Below are positions 8,524 to 17,894 of a stretch of 64,000 bases of DNA, piece after piece. The notes beneath the pieces were generated by a model. It saw only the letters and a list, made by a program, of their open reading frames with translations. It was not told where the DNA came from and did not search any database. Numbering within the stretch: the first letter of the stretch is position 1; each line of letters begins with the position of its first letter. The position numbers and the translations under genes were made by a program. The stretch covers positions 248,001 through 312,000 of the forward strand of contig NZ_NPFW01000021.1 in NCBI RefSeq assembly GCF_002259405.1, read 5' to 3'. The stretch is from Rhodococcus sp. 14-2483-1-2. GTDB taxonomy: Bacteria; Actinomycetota; Actinomycetes; Mycobacteriales; Mycobacteriaceae.

Positions 8524-9846
8524 GTGAGCAGTGCTGTTGCGCTCATCGTGTTCGCAGTCCTTCTCGTGCCTCTCGGAGGCCTGTTCGCCGCCGTCGATTC
8601 CGCGCTGAACACGGTCTCGCGTGCGCGAATCGACGACATGGTCAAGGACGAGCGCCCCGGTGCCACCGGCCTCGTCGTCGTGGTCGGTGACCGCCCGCGA
8701 TACGTCAACCTGATGGTGCTGCTGCGCATTCTGTGCGAAATCGGCGGCACCGTCTTGCTCGCGGGTGGCCTGACGCAGTTGATCGACTCCACCATGGCGT
8801 TGGTGATCACCGCGGTGGCCATGGTGTTGGTCAGTTACGTCGTGATCGGTGTCGGTCCGCGAACCCTCGGTCGGCAGAACGCGTACTCGATCGCGTTGGC
8901 GGCCGCGCTTCCGTTGCGTGCACTCGGGTGGCTCCTCGGACCGATCAGCAGACTCCTCATCCTGATCGGTAACGCGATCACCCCCGGTAAGGGATTTCGC
9001 AACGGCCCCTTCGCCTCCGAGATCGAGCTTCGAGAACTGGTGGACATGGCCCGCGAGCGCGGCGTCGTGGCCGACGACGAACGGCGGATGATCCAGTCGG
9101 TGTTCGAGCTGGGTGACACCTCGGCCCGTGAAGTCATGGTCCCGCGCCCCGAGATGGTGTGGATCGAGTCCGACAAATCAGCAGGACAGGCCACCTCGTT
9201 GGCCGTGCGCAGCGGACACTCCCGCATCCCGGTGATCGGCGAGAACGTGGACGACGTGGTGGGTGTCGTCTACCTCAAAGATCTTGTGCAGCAGACGTAT
9301 TACTCCACCGACGGTGGCCGCGGAGTGCAGGTGTCCGAGCTGATGCGTCCGGCCGTATTCGTTCCCGACTCCAAGGCACTCGACAGTCTGCTCGCCGAGA
9401 TGCAGCGCGATCGAAACCACATGGCCCTGCTCGTCGACGAGTACGGGGGCATCGCCGGGCTGGTGACCATCGAGGACGTGATCGAGGAAATCGTCGGCGA
9501 GATCGCCGACGAATACGATTCCGACGAGGTTGCGCCCATCGAGGAACTCGACGACGGACGCTATCGACTCTCCTCGCGGGTGCCGCTCGAGGACCTCGGC
9601 GAGATCTTCGGTATCGACATCGAATCGGAGGAAGTCGACACCGTCGGCGGACTCCTCGGCTACGAGCTCGGTCGAGTACCGTTGCCCGGTTCGCAAGTGA
9701 TCACTCATGGCCTGCTGCTGCGCGGAGAAGGTGGAGCCGACCCCAAGGGCCGCGTCCGTATCGTCACGGTCCTGGTCGAGAAGCTCGAACCCGAAGAAGA
9801 CTCCACCGAGGACGACGACTCGTCCGACGCCACTCGCCAACACTGA
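8524..9846 (+). CDS. CNNM/CorC-type membrane protein with CBS pair (hemolysin C family)
   Basis: A 440-residue integral membrane protein with an N-terminal CNNM (DUF21) transmembrane domain (about residues 1-165, three or four hydrophobic helices). A tandem CBS domain pair follows (about 200-325, including [14 protein letters not shown] and [21 protein letters not shown]). The C-terminal CorC_HlyC domain has [19 protein letters not shown]. Homologues are implicated in magnesium or cobalt efflux; the hemolysin name is historical. The start is a GTG at 8524. The acidic C terminus ends 17 nt before era. It corresponds by position to M. tuberculosis Rv2366c. Confidence 0.92.
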   Translation: MSSAVALIVFAVLLVPLGGLFAAVDSALNTVSRARIDDMVKDERPGATGLVVVVGDRPRYVNLMVLLRILCEIGGTVLLAGGLTQLIDSTMALVITAVAMVLVSYVVIGVGPRTLGRQNAYSIALAAALPLRALGWLLGPISRLLILIGNAITPGKGFRNGPFASEIELRELVDMARERGVVADDERRMIQSVFELGDTSAREVMVPRPEMVWIESDKSAGQATSLAVRSGHSRIPVIGENVDDVVGVVYLKDLVQQTYYSTDGGRGVQVSELMRPAVFVPDSKALDSLLAEMQRDRNHMALLVDEYGGIAGLVTIEDVIEEIVGEIADEYDSDEVAPIEELDDGRYRLSSRVPLEDLGEIFGIDIESEEVDTVGGLLGYELGRVPLPGSQVITHGLLLRGEGGADPKGRVRIVTVLVEKLEPEEDSTEDDDSSDATRQH

Positions 9847-9863
9847 AATCTGGAGGTGCTCTT

Positions 9864-10778
9864 GTGTCCGAGCAGAACAACGGTGAGTTCCGATCCGGAT
9901 TCGTCTGTTTCGTGGGCCGACCCAACACCGGCAAATCAACACTGACCAACGCGTTGGTGGGATCGAAGATCGCCATCACGTCCTCGCGTCCCCAGACGAC
10001 GCGGCACACCATTCGCGGCATCGTGCACCGCGAGCACGCCCAGCTGATCCTGGTCGACACTCCCGGCCTGCACCGACCGAGAACGCTGCTGGGGCAACGT
10101 CTCAACGACCTCGTGCAGGACACCTACTCCGAGGTCGACGTCATCGGACTCTGCATCCCCGCGGACGAGAAGATCGGGCCCGGTGACCGATGGATTCTCG
10201 AACAGGTGCGGCACATCGCCCCCAAGACGACGCTCATCGGCATCGTGACCAAGATCGACAAGGTCAAGAAGGAACGCGTCGTACAGCAGCTGATGTCGCT
10301 GTCGAAGCTGCTCGGCGAGAATTCGCACGTCATTCCGGTGTCGGCCGAATCGGGCGAGCAGATCGAGAAGCTCGTCGATCTGCTGGCCTCCGAACTTCCA
10401 CCGGGGCCGGCGTTCTACCCCGACGGTGAGCTGACCGACGAGCCCGAGGAAATCCTCATGGCCGAACTCATCCGTGAGGCCGCGCTCGAAGGTGTCCGCG
10501 ACGAGCTGCCTCACTCGCTGGCCGTCGTCATCGACGAGGTCGTGCCCCGTGAAGGCCACGACAACATGCTCGACGTGCACGCGATCCTCTACGTCGAGCG
10601 ATCGAGCCAGAAGGCGATCATCATCGGCAAGGGCGGTTCGCGACTCAAAGAGGTCGGCACGGCGTCGCGGCTGCAGATCGAGAAGATGCTCGGCACCAGG
10701 ATCTACCTGGACCTGCACGTCAAGATAGCCAAGGACTGGCAGACCGATCCGAAGCAGATGGGCAAGCTCGGCTTCTGA
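9864..10778 (+). CDS. era: GTPase Era
   Basis: An essential 304-residue GTPase that binds the 3' end of 16S rRNA and checks 30S assembly. The GTPase motifs are G1 GRPNTGKST (18-26), G3 DTPGLH, and G4 in TKIDKVKKE, followed by a C-terminal KH domain with GKGGSRLKEVG. The start is the GTG at 9864, preceded by GGAGGTG with good spacing. The frame stays open far upstream but overlaps the previous gene with no family similarity. It is the last gene of the phoH-ybeY-CBS-era group and converges with the amidase gene after only 12 nt. Confidence 0.96.
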   Translation: MSEQNNGEFRSGFVCFVGRPNTGKSTLTNALVGSKIAITSSRPQTTRHTIRGIVHREHAQLILVDTPGLHRPRTLLGQRLNDLVQDTYSEVDVIGLCIPADEKIGPGDRWILEQVRHIAPKTTLIGIVTKIDKVKKERVVQQLMSLSKLLGENSHVIPVSAESGEQIEKLVDLLASELPPGPAFYPDGELTDEPEEILMAELIREAALEGVRDELPHSLAVVIDEVVPREGHDNMLDVHAILYVERSSQKAIIIGKGGSRLKEVGTASRLQIEKMLGTRIYLDLHVKIAKDWQTDPKQMGKLGF

Positions 10779-10790
10779 TCCAGTAGTGGG

Positions 10791-12212
10791 CTACGAGGTT
10801 TCGCTCACCTGGGTCCACCAGGGATCGGGGCGCTTGCGGTGCCACTGCAGCACGTTCTCGAGTTGAGCGGCGACCGATACCAGCAGCGGCTCGGAGGATT
10901 CGTGGCCCATCAACTGCAGGCCGATGGGTAGGCCGGCGGCGGTGAATCCTGCGGGCACGTTGACGCTCGGCCAGCCGAGCACGTTCCACGGCCAGGTGTA
11001 CGGGCAGTGTTCGGTGATGACCCGATCGGTATCGGCGTTGGAGATGCCGTCGATGGCCTCGATCCGCGGCGGCGGAGTAGCCGTCGTCGGGGCGAGTACG
11101 ACGTCGTACTCGTCGAAGAACCGGCCGACGCGGCGTCCGATGCGCGGTTCGGCCGCACGGGCTGCGCGCAACGGGGCTCCGGCGAGTGCCCGGCCGCTCT
11201 TGGCGTTGGCCCGGGTCCTCGGGTCGGCGAGAGACGGATCGGGAAGGCGGTCGAGCCAGGTCGCTACGCCTGCGAGCGAGCGCGGTAAGAAGTTGAGCCC
11301 CAACAACATTCCGTACGCCGGGTCGTCGACGACCACTCGGTGCCCGAGCAATCGCAGCACCGCTGCCATCTCGTACGCGGCAGCGGCGATCTCCGGGTCC
11401 AGTGGTGCGGGCGTCGGGATGAACGGCTTGCGCAGGCTGAGCGCTATCCGCAGCGAACCCGGATCGCGTCCGACGGCGTCGGAGACGGTCAGCGGAGCCG
11501 GACGATGCAGATCTCCGTTGTGACTGCCCGAGACCACATCGAGGAGCAGGGCTGCGTCGGCCACGGTACGTGCGAGCGGGCCGATGACGGTGATGCCGTT
11601 GAATGCCTCGGGCTCCGGCCACGACGAGATGCGTCCGCGTTGCGGCTTGATCCCCACCAGGTTCGTCCACGAGGCCGGAATCCGCACCGAGCCTGCACCG
11701 TCGGAACCCAGAGCGGCAGAGACCAATTCGGCAGCCACTGCTGCAGAGCTACCGCCCGAGGAGCCGCCGGGGGTGCGCTCGCGGTCCCACGGATTGCGGG
11801 TGTGCCCGAATGTACCGCCGGTGAACGGCCACTGGCCGAGTTCCGGGCTGTTGGTCTTTCCGACGATGACCGCTCCGGCAGCACGCAGTCTGCGCACCAC
11901 CTCCGAATCCGAGGTTGCGGGTGGGAAGTCGCCCGCGCAACCGAAGGCGGTCGGTTCGCCCGTGACATCGACGTCGTCCTTGACGGCGATGGGAACGCCG
12001 AGCAGGGGAGCGGTGGTGCCGTCGGCGCGCAGGCGATCCGCTTCGGCTGCCTCGGCGAGAGCGGCGTCGCGGCGCACGATGCGGAACGCGTTGAGCGTGG
12101 GTTGACTCTTCTCGATGCGATCGAGTGATTCGGTGACCGCCTGTACCGACGTGATGTGACCCGACGCGAGAGCGGCAGCCTGGGCAACGAGAGTCGACCG
12201 ATGAAAATCCAC
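10791..12212 (-). CDS. Amidase signature-family hydrolase (AmiA2-like)
   Basis: A 473-residue amidase of the Ser-cisSer-Lys family, hydrolysing carboxylic amides; the substrate is unknown. The glycine/serine-rich signature GGSSGGSSAAVAAELV carries the cis-Ser, and DGAGSVRIPASW carries the nucleophilic Ser. The catalytic Lys lies in PIAVKDDVDV. The start is the GTG at 12212, because TACTGT (12224-12219) sits 6 nt upstream; an upstream ATG at 12455 in the same frame would run through the recO gene. Position next to recO and era matches M. tuberculosis amiA2 (Rv2363). It is transcribed against both neighbours. Confidence 0.9.
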   Translation of the reverse strand: MDFHRSTLVAQAAALASGHITSVQAVTESLDRIEKSQPTLNAFRIVRRDAALAEAAEADRLRADGTTAPLLGVPIAVKDDVDVTGEPTAFGCAGDFPPATSDSEVVRRLRAAGAVIVGKTNSPELGQWPFTGGTFGHTRNPWDRERTPGGSSGGSSAAVAAELVSAALGSDGAGSVRIPASWTNLVGIKPQRGRISSWPEPEAFNGITVIGPLARTVADAALLLDVVSGSHNGDLHRPAPLTVSDAVGRDPGSLRIALSLRKPFIPTPAPLDPEIAAAAYEMAAVLRLLGHRVVVDDPAYGMLLGLNFLPRSLAGVATWLDRLPDPSLADPRTRANAKSGRALAGAPLRAARAAEPRIGRRVGRFFDEYDVVLAPTTATPPPRIEAIDGISNADTDRVITEHCPYTWPWNVLGWPSVNVPAGFTAAGLPIGLQLMGHESSEPLLVSVAAQLENVLQWHRKRPDPWWTQVSETS

Positions 12213-12285
12213 GCCTGCACAGTATCGACTCGTCTTCAGCGCGGGAAGCGGTCTTCGCCGCAGCCCACGTGGGACACTGGAGAGC

Positions 12286-13119
12286 GTGAGGCCATACCGT
12301 GACAACGCAGTCGTCCTGCGCCAGCACAAGCTGGGTGAGGCCGATCGCATCGTCACGTTGTTGACCAAGGAGAACGGGATCGTGCGCGCCGTCGCCAAAG
12401 GGGTACGCCGCACCAAATCCAAGTTCGGTGCCCGGCTGGAGCCGTTCGCGCACATCGACGTTCTGCTCTATCCAGGCCGCAACCTCGACATCGTCACCCA
12501 GGTGCACACGGTCGACGCGTTCGGCGGAGACATCGTCGCCGACTACGGTCGCTACACCACCGGTTGTGCCGTTCTCGAAACTGCCGAGCGGCTGGCAGGT
12601 GAGGAACATGCACCGGCGCAGCGACTGCATCAGCTGACCGTCGGTGCGCTTCGAGCACTTGCCCAGCACGTCCGCCCTCCCGAGCTGGTGCTCGACGCGT
12701 ATCTGCTGCGAGCCATGGGCTTCGCCGGATGGGCACCCGCACTGACCGATTGCGCGCGCTGCGCCGCAGTCGGGCCACATCGCGCATTTCATGTCGCCGC
12801 AGGTGGAGCGGTGTGTGTGCACTGCCGTCCGCCGGGATCGGCGACGCCGTCGACCGGAGTCCTGGACCTGATGGTGGCGCTCGAACGTGGTGAGTGGGAC
12901 TACACCGTCACCACCTCCGATACCGTCCGCAAGCAGGCCAGTGGCCTGGTGGCGGCGCATCTGCAGTGGCACCTCGAGCGTCAACTGCGCACGTTGCCGC
13001 TCATCGAACGCTCGCACCCGCATCAGGTGCCGCTGGCGCAACCTGACTCCGTGTTCGCCGACACCGTCGGGCAGGATGGGGACCGTGATTCGACGACGAG
13101 AGCCGCAACCCCGGCCTGA
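12286..13119 (+). CDS. recO: DNA repair protein RecO
   Basis: RecO loads RecA onto SSB-coated single-stranded DNA together with RecR during recombinational repair. The 277 residues begin with an OB fold ([20 protein letters not shown]) and contain a four-cysteine zinc site, CARCAAVG and CVHC, at about 163-186. The GTG start is 7 nt after a GACACT box, so the mRNA is likely leaderless. Its last 35 nt overlap the start of uppS, a tight coupling that is conserved in relatives. Confidence 0.95.
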   Translation: MRPYRDNAVVLRQHKLGEADRIVTLLTKENGIVRAVAKGVRRTKSKFGARLEPFAHIDVLLYPGRNLDIVTQVHTVDAFGGDIVADYGRYTTGCAVLETAERLAGEEHAPAQRLHQLTVGALRALAQHVRPPELVLDAYLLRAMGFAGWAPALTDCARCAAVGPHRAFHVAAGGAVCVHCRPPGSATPSTGVLDLMVALERGEWDYTVTTSDTVRKQASGLVAAHLQWHLERQLRTLPLIERSHPHQVPLAQPDSVFADTVGQDGDRDSTTRAATPA

Positions 13120-13894
13120 CGAGCAGTCGGCAGTGCGACCGCCGGATCCGCACCCCTCGGGCGCTCGGCCACCGATCCTGCAGCCGGAATTGATTCCTCG
13201 CCATGTTGCGTTGGTGATGGACGGCAACGGTCGATGGGCACAGGATCGTGGTCTGCCGCGCACCGCGGGGCACGAGCAGGGTGAAGCGGTCCTCATGGAC
13301 ACCGTGTGCGGGTGCATCGAGATCGGGGTGCAGTGGTTGTCCGCGTACGCATTCTCGACGGAGAACTGGAAGCGCAGTCCCGACGAGGTCAAGTTCCTGA
13401 TGGGCTTCAATCGTGACGTCATTCGTCGTCGACGCGACGAGATGAACGAGATGGGTGTCCGAGTTCGCTGGGCCGGCCGTCGACCGAGGTTGTGGGGCAG
13501 TGTCATCAAGGAACTCGAAGTTGCCGAGGAGTTGACGAAGCACAACACCGTGATGACGTTGACGATGTGCGTCAATTACGGTGGCCGAGCCGAGATTGCC
13601 GATGCCACAAGGGAAATCGCTCGACAGGTGGCCGCGGGCAAGCTGAACCCCGAGAAGATCACCGAGGCCACCGTCGCCAAGTACCTCGACGAAGCGGATA
13701 TGCCCGACGTGGATCTGTTTCTGCGTCCGTCGGGGGAGCAGCGGACGTCGAACTTCTTGCTCTGGCAGTCGGCCTATGCGGAGTTCGTGTTCCAGAAGAA
13801 GCTCTTCCCGGATTTCGACCGTCGGGATCTGTGGGAGGCGTGTATCGAATACGCCTCGCGGGACCGACGATTCGGTGGAGTCAAATATGAGTGA
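13085..13894 (+). CDS. uppS: cis-Prenyl diphosphate synthase (decaprenyl/undecaprenyl diphosphate synthase)
   Basis: A 269-residue cis-prenyltransferase adding isopentenyl units to make the C50/C55 lipid carrier for cell-wall synthesis (decaprenyl phosphate in mycolate producers). MDGNGRWA is the substrate-binding signature with the catalytic Asp. Other family motifs are FSTENW and the C-terminal [18 protein letters not shown]. The GTG start lies inside recO (35-nt overlap). The first 35 residues are a proline-rich extension that could be shorter if a later start is used. Its stop overlaps the ATG of the next gene. Confidence 0.94.
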   Translation: MIRRREPQPRPDEQSAVRPPDPHPSGARPPILQPELIPRHVALVMDGNGRWAQDRGLPRTAGHEQGEAVLMDTVCGCIEIGVQWLSAYAFSTENWKRSPDEVKFLMGFNRDVIRRRRDEMNEMGVRVRWAGRRPRLWGSVIKELEVAEELTKHNTVMTLTMCVNYGGRAEIADATREIARQVAAGKLNPEKITEATVAKYLDEADMPDVDLFLRPSGEQRTSNFLLWQSAYAEFVFQKKLFPDFDRRDLWEACIEYASRDRRFGGVKYE

Positions 13895-14306
13895 CATCGC
13901 GAACGGGGCGTCCGACGAGGGGCTTTCGTTGCAGGCCCGTGCCCAGTTGGCGCTCTCGCAGTTCGCGACGGTCACACTCGGTGACGAGGGTTCTCTCGGT
14001 TTCGACTACGCGGGCGCTCTGTGCTCGCTGCGTGCCGTTCGACTCTCGCCCGAACTCGAGGTGCTCTCGCTGACGGCTGTCCTGGCGTGGGACCGGCCGC
14101 TGAAGCCGGCTCTGCACAAGAAAGTTGCCGACCGCAATGCGGATTCGCAGTTCGGTGCGATCTCGGTCAACACCCATGACAAGCTCGCAGATGTGTTGTT
14201 GCGCTACACCTTTCCCGCGAGCGGCCTGGACGACGAGGCAATGTTGACGATGCTCATTCTGGTGCTCGCCGGAGTCGAGAAGGCCCGTGAGGGTCTACTG
14301 CCCTGA
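13887..14306 (+). CDS. Conserved hypothetical protein (Rv2360c-like)
   Basis: A 139-residue cytoplasmic protein starting at an ATG that overlaps the uppS stop, so it is translationally coupled. It has no recognisable catalytic motif. The middle section ([20 protein letters not shown]) alternates strands and polar turns, and the C terminus is helical, ending in [14 protein letters not shown]. By position it matches M. tuberculosis Rv2360c, between uppS and furB. Conserved linkage to lipid-carrier synthesis is the only clue to function. Confidence 0.8.
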   Translation: MSDIANGASDEGLSLQARAQLALSQFATVTLGDEGSLGFDYAGALCSLRAVRLSPELEVLSLTAVLAWDRPLKPALHKKVADRNADSQFGAISVNTHDKLADVLLRYTFPASGLDDEAMLTMLILVLAGVEKAREGLLP

Positions 14307-14315
14307 TCCGTCAGC

Positions 14316-14334
14316 TAAGGTTTGCCTGTACTTA
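14316..14334 (+). promoter_or_regulatory. Putative IdeR/DtxR iron box upstream of the siderophore-binding protein
   Basis: TAAGGTTTGCCTGTACTTA matches the IdeR/DtxR consensus TTAGGTTAGSCTAACCTWA at about 13 of 19 positions, with the left half better than the right. It lies 16-34 nt before the ATG at 14351, where repression by iron-loaded IdeR is expected. Confidence 0.55.
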
Positions 14335-14350
14335 CTTCCAGTAGAGGCGG

Positions 14351-15349
14351 ATGCAAATGACTGTGCGGTGGACCCGAATGCTCACGGCTGTGGTGGCGGT
14401 GATCGCCCTCGGTGTGGCGGTGACGGCCTGTTCGACCGCCGACACCGGCGACACGGCAACGCAGTCGGCGGACGGTGCATTCCCGGTGGTCATCGATCAC
14501 ATCTACGGCAGCACGACCATTCCGGAGAAGCCCACTCGCATCGTCACGCTCGGGGTGTCCGACGCCGATGCCGTCATCGCGCTCGGCACCGTTCCCGTCG
14601 GCAACACCGGGTACACGTTCTACGAGACCGGACTGGGACCGTGGACCGACGAGTTGGTCGGTGACGCGCCGTTGACGCTGTTGGGCTCGGAGTCCGAGCC
14701 GAACTTCGAGCTGATCGCCTCTCTGGCACCGGATCTGATCACCGGACTCAATGCAGGTTTCGACGAGGCGACGTACGAAAGGCTCAGCGGCATCGCGCCG
14801 ACTGTCGCCCGACCTGCAGGATCTGCCGCCTATGCCGTCGATCGTGAGGTGGCCACCGACACCATCGCGCGCGCGATGGGTGAACGCGACCGCGGCGAGG
14901 AGTTGAATGCGCAGACCACCGCTGCGCTCGAGCAGGTTCGAAGCGAACATCCCGAGTTCGCAGGCAAGACGGCAGCAGTGGTGCTTCCGTACGACGGCCA
15001 GTTCGGCGCATTTCTGCCCGGTGATGCCCGCGGTACATTCGTCACCTCGCTGGGCTTCGAGGTCCCGGAAGCGATCCGCGCCGAGGACGACGGCACCAAC
15101 TTCTTCGTTCCGGTCGGGGCCGAGAACATCTCGATGCTCGACGCGGATCTGGTGCTCTACCTCGGTACCGGTGACGACATCGACGTGGTGGCCGAGAACC
15201 CGATATTCGGAACGCTCGACGCTGCACGGAATGACGCGATCGTTCCGTTGTCCACCGATCAGCGTGGAGCGATCACGTACAACTCGGTGCTGTCGATTCC
15301 GTTCGCCATCGACGCGTTGGTACCTCGCGTGGCAGAGGCCGTCGCCTGA
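14351..15349 (+). CDS. Iron-siderophore ABC transporter substrate-binding lipoprotein
   Basis: A 332-residue FepB/FecB-type periplasmic-binding lipoprotein. The signal peptide has a lipobox, AVTAC, with the lipidated Cys at 27. The mature protein shows the helical-backbone fold: YGSTTIPEKPTRIVTLGVSDADAVIALGTVPVG near the N terminus and PDLITGLNAG in the first lobe. The second lobe ends with AITYNSVLSIPFAIDALVPRVAEAVA. No permease or ATPase is adjacent, so it must pair with components encoded elsewhere. It is an insertion relative to the M. tuberculosis order between Rv2360c and furB. A putative iron box lies just upstream. Confidence 0.9.
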   Translation: MQMTVRWTRMLTAVVAVIALGVAVTACSTADTGDTATQSADGAFPVVIDHIYGSTTIPEKPTRIVTLGVSDADAVIALGTVPVGNTGYTFYETGLGPWTDELVGDAPLTLLGSESEPNFELIASLAPDLITGLNAGFDEATYERLSGIAPTVARPAGSAAYAVDREVATDTIARAMGERDRGEELNAQTTAALEQVRSEHPEFAGKTAAVVLPYDGQFGAFLPGDARGTFVTSLGFEVPEAIRAEDDGTNFFVPVGAENISMLDADLVLYLGTGDDIDVVAENPIFGTLDAARNDAIVPLSTDQRGAITYNSVLSIPFAIDALVPRVAEAVA

Positions 15350-15355
15350 GCAGAT

Positions 15356-15796
15356 TCACCGAGCGGCAGCGCTGCACTGACTGCAGGTGCCGAAGATCTC
15401 GATCGTGTGGCTCACGTCGCCGAAGCCGTTGGACTCGGCGACGCTCTGCGACCACTTCTCGACGGTGGGGCCTTCGACCTCGACGGTGAAACCACACGAG
15501 CGGCACACCAGGTGATGGTGATGTCCGGACGAGCAGCGCCGGTAGACCGACTCGCCGTTGTCGGTGCGGAGTACGTCGACGGTCCCGGCGTCCGCCAAGG
15601 TCTGGAGTGTGCGATACACCGTGGTGAGGCCGATGCCCTTACCGCGCTTGCGCAATTCGTCGTGCAGATCCTGTGCGGATTTGAACTCTTCGATGGTGTC
15701 GAGCAGGTCCGAGATCGCGCTGCGCTGTTTGGTGGCTCGCACCCCGACGACGACCGGTCGTCTGGGGGTTGCGGTATCGGTGGACTTGTCGGTCAC
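15356..15796 (-). CDS. zur: Fur-family zinc uptake regulator Zur (FurB)
   Basis: A 146-residue Fur-family repressor. The winged-helix domain spans about 20-85, with the recognition region GKGIGLTTVYRTLQTL. The metal-binding region has HHHHLVCRSCG and CSQC, the two CxxC pairs of the structural zinc site. The assignment to zinc rather than iron rests on the operon with an SmtB-type sensor and on synteny with M. tuberculosis furB (Rv2359). Its ATG overlaps the smtB stop by 4 nt, so the two are co-translated. It converges on the iron-siderophore lipoprotein gene. Confidence 0.9.
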   Translation of the reverse strand: MTDKSTDTATPRRPVVVGVRATKQRSAISDLLDTIEEFKSAQDLHDELRKRGKGIGLTTVYRTLQTLADAGTVDVLRTDNGESVYRRCSSGHHHHLVCRSCGFTVEVEGPTVEKWSQSVAESNGFGDVSHTIEIFGTCSQCSAAAR

Positions 15797-16254
15797 GGGT
15801 TCCGGCCTTCCTCGGCGTGGGCCACGGCGTCGACGACGATGTGGGAGAGGTGATCGTCGACCAGTCGGTACAGGACCTCACGGCCGTTGCGTTCTCCACG
15901 CACCACACCCGCTGCCTTGAGTACCCGAAGGTGCTGGCTGATCAACGGCTGAGTGACACCGAGGGCGACGACGAGTTCGTGGACGCATCGCTCGGACTCG
16001 CGCAGCTGCAGCACGATGGCGATGCGTACCGGAGCCGCGAGTGCTCGCAGGATGTCGCCCGCCGCAGTCAGTGTCTCCTTCGGCGGAATGTGAGCCGGGG
16101 GAGCGACGGCGAACGGATCGCCGGAGTGCAACGGATGCTCGGGGTCCTGCCTGTGGGTCGAACTTGCTTCCACTGTCGAGTCCGTGGACACGGTTGCGGC
16201 TCCTTCGGTCGCCGGCTCGTTGCCGGCGGACTCTCCCTGCACGATCGACGTCAT
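15793..16254 (-). CDS. smtB: ArsR/SmtB-family zinc-sensing repressor (Rv2358-like)
   Basis: A 153-residue ArsR-family regulator with an unstructured 55-residue N terminus. The winged helix-turn-helix contains CVHELVVALGVTQPLISQHL. The last helix has DDHLSHIVVDAVAHAEEG, whose Asp and His residues fit the SmtB alpha-5 zinc site. In M. tuberculosis the homologue represses the smtB-furB operon until zinc binds, so Zur is made only when zinc is plentiful. The ATG is 6 nt after TAACCT (16266-16261), giving a leaderless transcript. A Zur-like palindrome overlaps the -35 region. Confidence 0.9.
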   Translation of the reverse strand: MTSIVQGESAGNEPATEGAATVSTDSTVEASSTHRQDPEHPLHSGDPFAVAPPAHIPPKETLTAAGDILRALAAPVRIAIVLQLRESERCVHELVVALGVTQPLISQHLRVLKAAGVVRGERNGREVLYRLVDDHLSHIVVDAVAHAEEGRNP

Positions 16255-16282
16255 GGCACCAGGTTAGTGCAGTAGTTGTTAT

Positions 16283-16297
16283 TGCAAATCGTATTCA
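16283..16297. promoter_or_regulatory. Zur-box-like palindrome over the smtB-zur promoter
   Basis: TGCAAATCGTATTCA is an imperfect 15-bp palindrome whose reverse complement resembles the mycobacterial Zur box TGATAACGATTTTCA as I remember it (about 12 of 15). It covers the expected -35 region of the leaderless smtB promoter. It could serve SmtB or Zur. Confidence 0.45.
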
Positions 16298-16368
16298 TTG
16301 TGGTATGCACAGGTGCGCATGTCAACTTCCCGACTCGACCGCTGTTCGGATTCGATCGCCGAGCCAGA

Positions 16369-16374
16369 TAGTCT
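16369..16374 (+). promoter_or_regulatory. Putative -10 box of glyS
   Basis: TAGTCT fits TANNNT and lies 66 nt before the glyS GTG. I see no T-box structure in the short leader. Confidence 0.35.
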
Positions 16375-16439
16375 GATCAGGGCGAAAACCGCCCACGTCA
16401 CCTCTTACACGATGTAACCGAAGATGGAGAGCTCCGCCA

Positions 16440-17825
16440 GTGGCACCCAAGTCCAAAGTCGAAACCGTCGCCAACCTCGCCAAGCGCAGAGGCCTCGTCT
16501 ACCCGTGCGGCGAGATCTACGGCGGTACCAAGTCGGCCTGGGATTACGGCCCGCTGGGCGTCGAGCTCAAGGAGAACATCAAGAAGCAGTGGTGGCGCAA
16601 CATGATCACCAGCCGCGACGACACCGTCGGGCTGGATTCCTCGGTGATCCTGCCGCGTCAGGTGTGGGAGGCGTCGGGCCACGTCGAGACGTTCTCCGAC
16701 CCGCTGGTGGAGTCGCTGCACACCCACAAGCGCTATCGCGCCGATCACCTCATCGAGGCCTACGAGGAGAAGCACGGCCACCCGCCGGAGAACGGCCTCG
16801 CCGACATTCGCGACCCCGAGACCGGTGAGCCCGGCTCCTGGACCGAACCGCGTGCATTCTCGGGACTGCTCAAGACCTTCCTCGGCCCGGTCGACAACGA
16901 AGAGGGCCTGCATTACCTGCGTCCCGAGACCGCACAGGGCATCTTCGTCAACTTCGCCAACGTGCTGACCACCTCACGCAAGAAGCCTCCGTTCGGTATC
17001 GGCCAGATCGGCAAGAGCTTCCGCAACGAGATCACTCCCGGCAACTTCATCTTCCGCACCCGTGAGTTCGAGCAGATGGAGATGGAGTTCTTCGTCAAGC
17101 CGGGCGAGGACGACGAGTGGCATCAGTACTGGATCGACTACCGCATGAAGTGGTACACCGATCTCGGTATCGATCCGGAAAACCTGCGGCTCTACGAGCA
17201 CGCCAAGGAGAAGCTGTCGCACTACTCCAAGCGCACCGTGGACATCGAGTACAAGTTCGGCTTCCAGGGCAGTGCCTGGGGCGAACTCGAGGGCGTCGCG
17301 AACCGCACCGACTACGACCTCTCGGTGCACTCGAAGGCGTCGGGTCAGGACCTGAGCTACTACGAGCAGGCCACCGACACCCGCTACACCCCGTACGTCA
17401 TCGAGCCGGCCGCAGGACTGACGCGTTCGCTGATGGCGTTCCTCGTCGACGCGTACACCGAGGACGAGGCCCCCAACGCCAAGGGCGGCGTCGACAAGCG
17501 TGTCGTACTCAAGCTCGACCGTCGTCTCGCTCCGGTCAAGGTCGCGGTGCTCCCGCTCTCGCGCAACGCCGATCTGACGCCCAAAGCGAAAGATCTTGCG
17601 CAGCAACTGCGTCAGTACTGGAACGTCGAATTCGACGACGCCGGAGCCATCGGTCGCCGCTACCGTCGTCAGGACGAGATCGGCACCCCGTTCTGCATCA
17701 CCGTCGACTTCGACACCCTCGACGATCATGCCGTCACCATCCGCGAGCGCGACACGATGGCGCAGGAGCGTGTGGCACTCGATCAGGTCGAGGGCTACAT
17801 CGCGTCTCGTCTGATCGGCGCGTAA
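16440..17825 (+). CDS. glyS: Glycyl-tRNA synthetase (alpha2 dimer type)
   Basis: A class II aminoacyl-tRNA synthetase of 461 residues that charges tRNA-Gly. Motif 2 is [17 protein letters not shown] and motif 3 is in [31 protein letters not shown] near the N terminus is characteristic of bacterial/eukaryotic-type GlyRS. The anticodon-binding domain (about 355-461) carries [10 protein letters not shown]. The GTG start is preceded by a weak GGAGAG. It is divergent from smtB-zur, as in M. tuberculosis, and ends in a strong hairpin terminator. Confidence 0.97.
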   Translation: MAPKSKVETVANLAKRRGLVYPCGEIYGGTKSAWDYGPLGVELKENIKKQWWRNMITSRDDTVGLDSSVILPRQVWEASGHVETFSDPLVESLHTHKRYRADHLIEAYEEKHGHPPENGLADIRDPETGEPGSWTEPRAFSGLLKTFLGPVDNEEGLHYLRPETAQGIFVNFANVLTTSRKKPPFGIGQIGKSFRNEITPGNFIFRTREFEQMEMEFFVKPGEDDEWHQYWIDYRMKWYTDLGIDPENLRLYEHAKEKLSHYSKRTVDIEYKFGFQGSAWGELEGVANRTDYDLSVHSKASGQDLSYYEQATDTRYTPYVIEPAAGLTRSLMAFLVDAYTEDEAPNAKGGVDKRVVLKLDRRLAPVKVAVLPLSRNADLTPKAKDLAQQLRQYWNVEFDDAGAIGRRYRRQDEIGTPFCITVDFDTLDDHAVTIRERDTMAQERVALDQVEGYIASRLIGA

Positions 17826-17838
17826 GAACCTCACTCAC

Positions 17839-17879
17839 CCGACAGGGCCCGATCTCGCGATGAGATCGGGCCCTGTCGG
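17839..17879. terminator. Strong bidirectional terminator hairpin after glyS
   Basis: An 18-bp perfect stem (17839-17856 pairing with 17862-17879, core GGGCCCGATCTC) with a 5-nt loop GCGAT. It separates convergent glyS and the TPM-domain gene. There is no U-run, as is usual in actinobacteria. Confidence 0.85.
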
Positions 17880-17894
17880 CTGTCGATGGGTGGG

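Noticed and set aside
11749..13575. 608-residue frame on the minus strand through recO and uppS
   Set aside because: It crosses two well-supported genes on the other strand and shows no recognisable domain.
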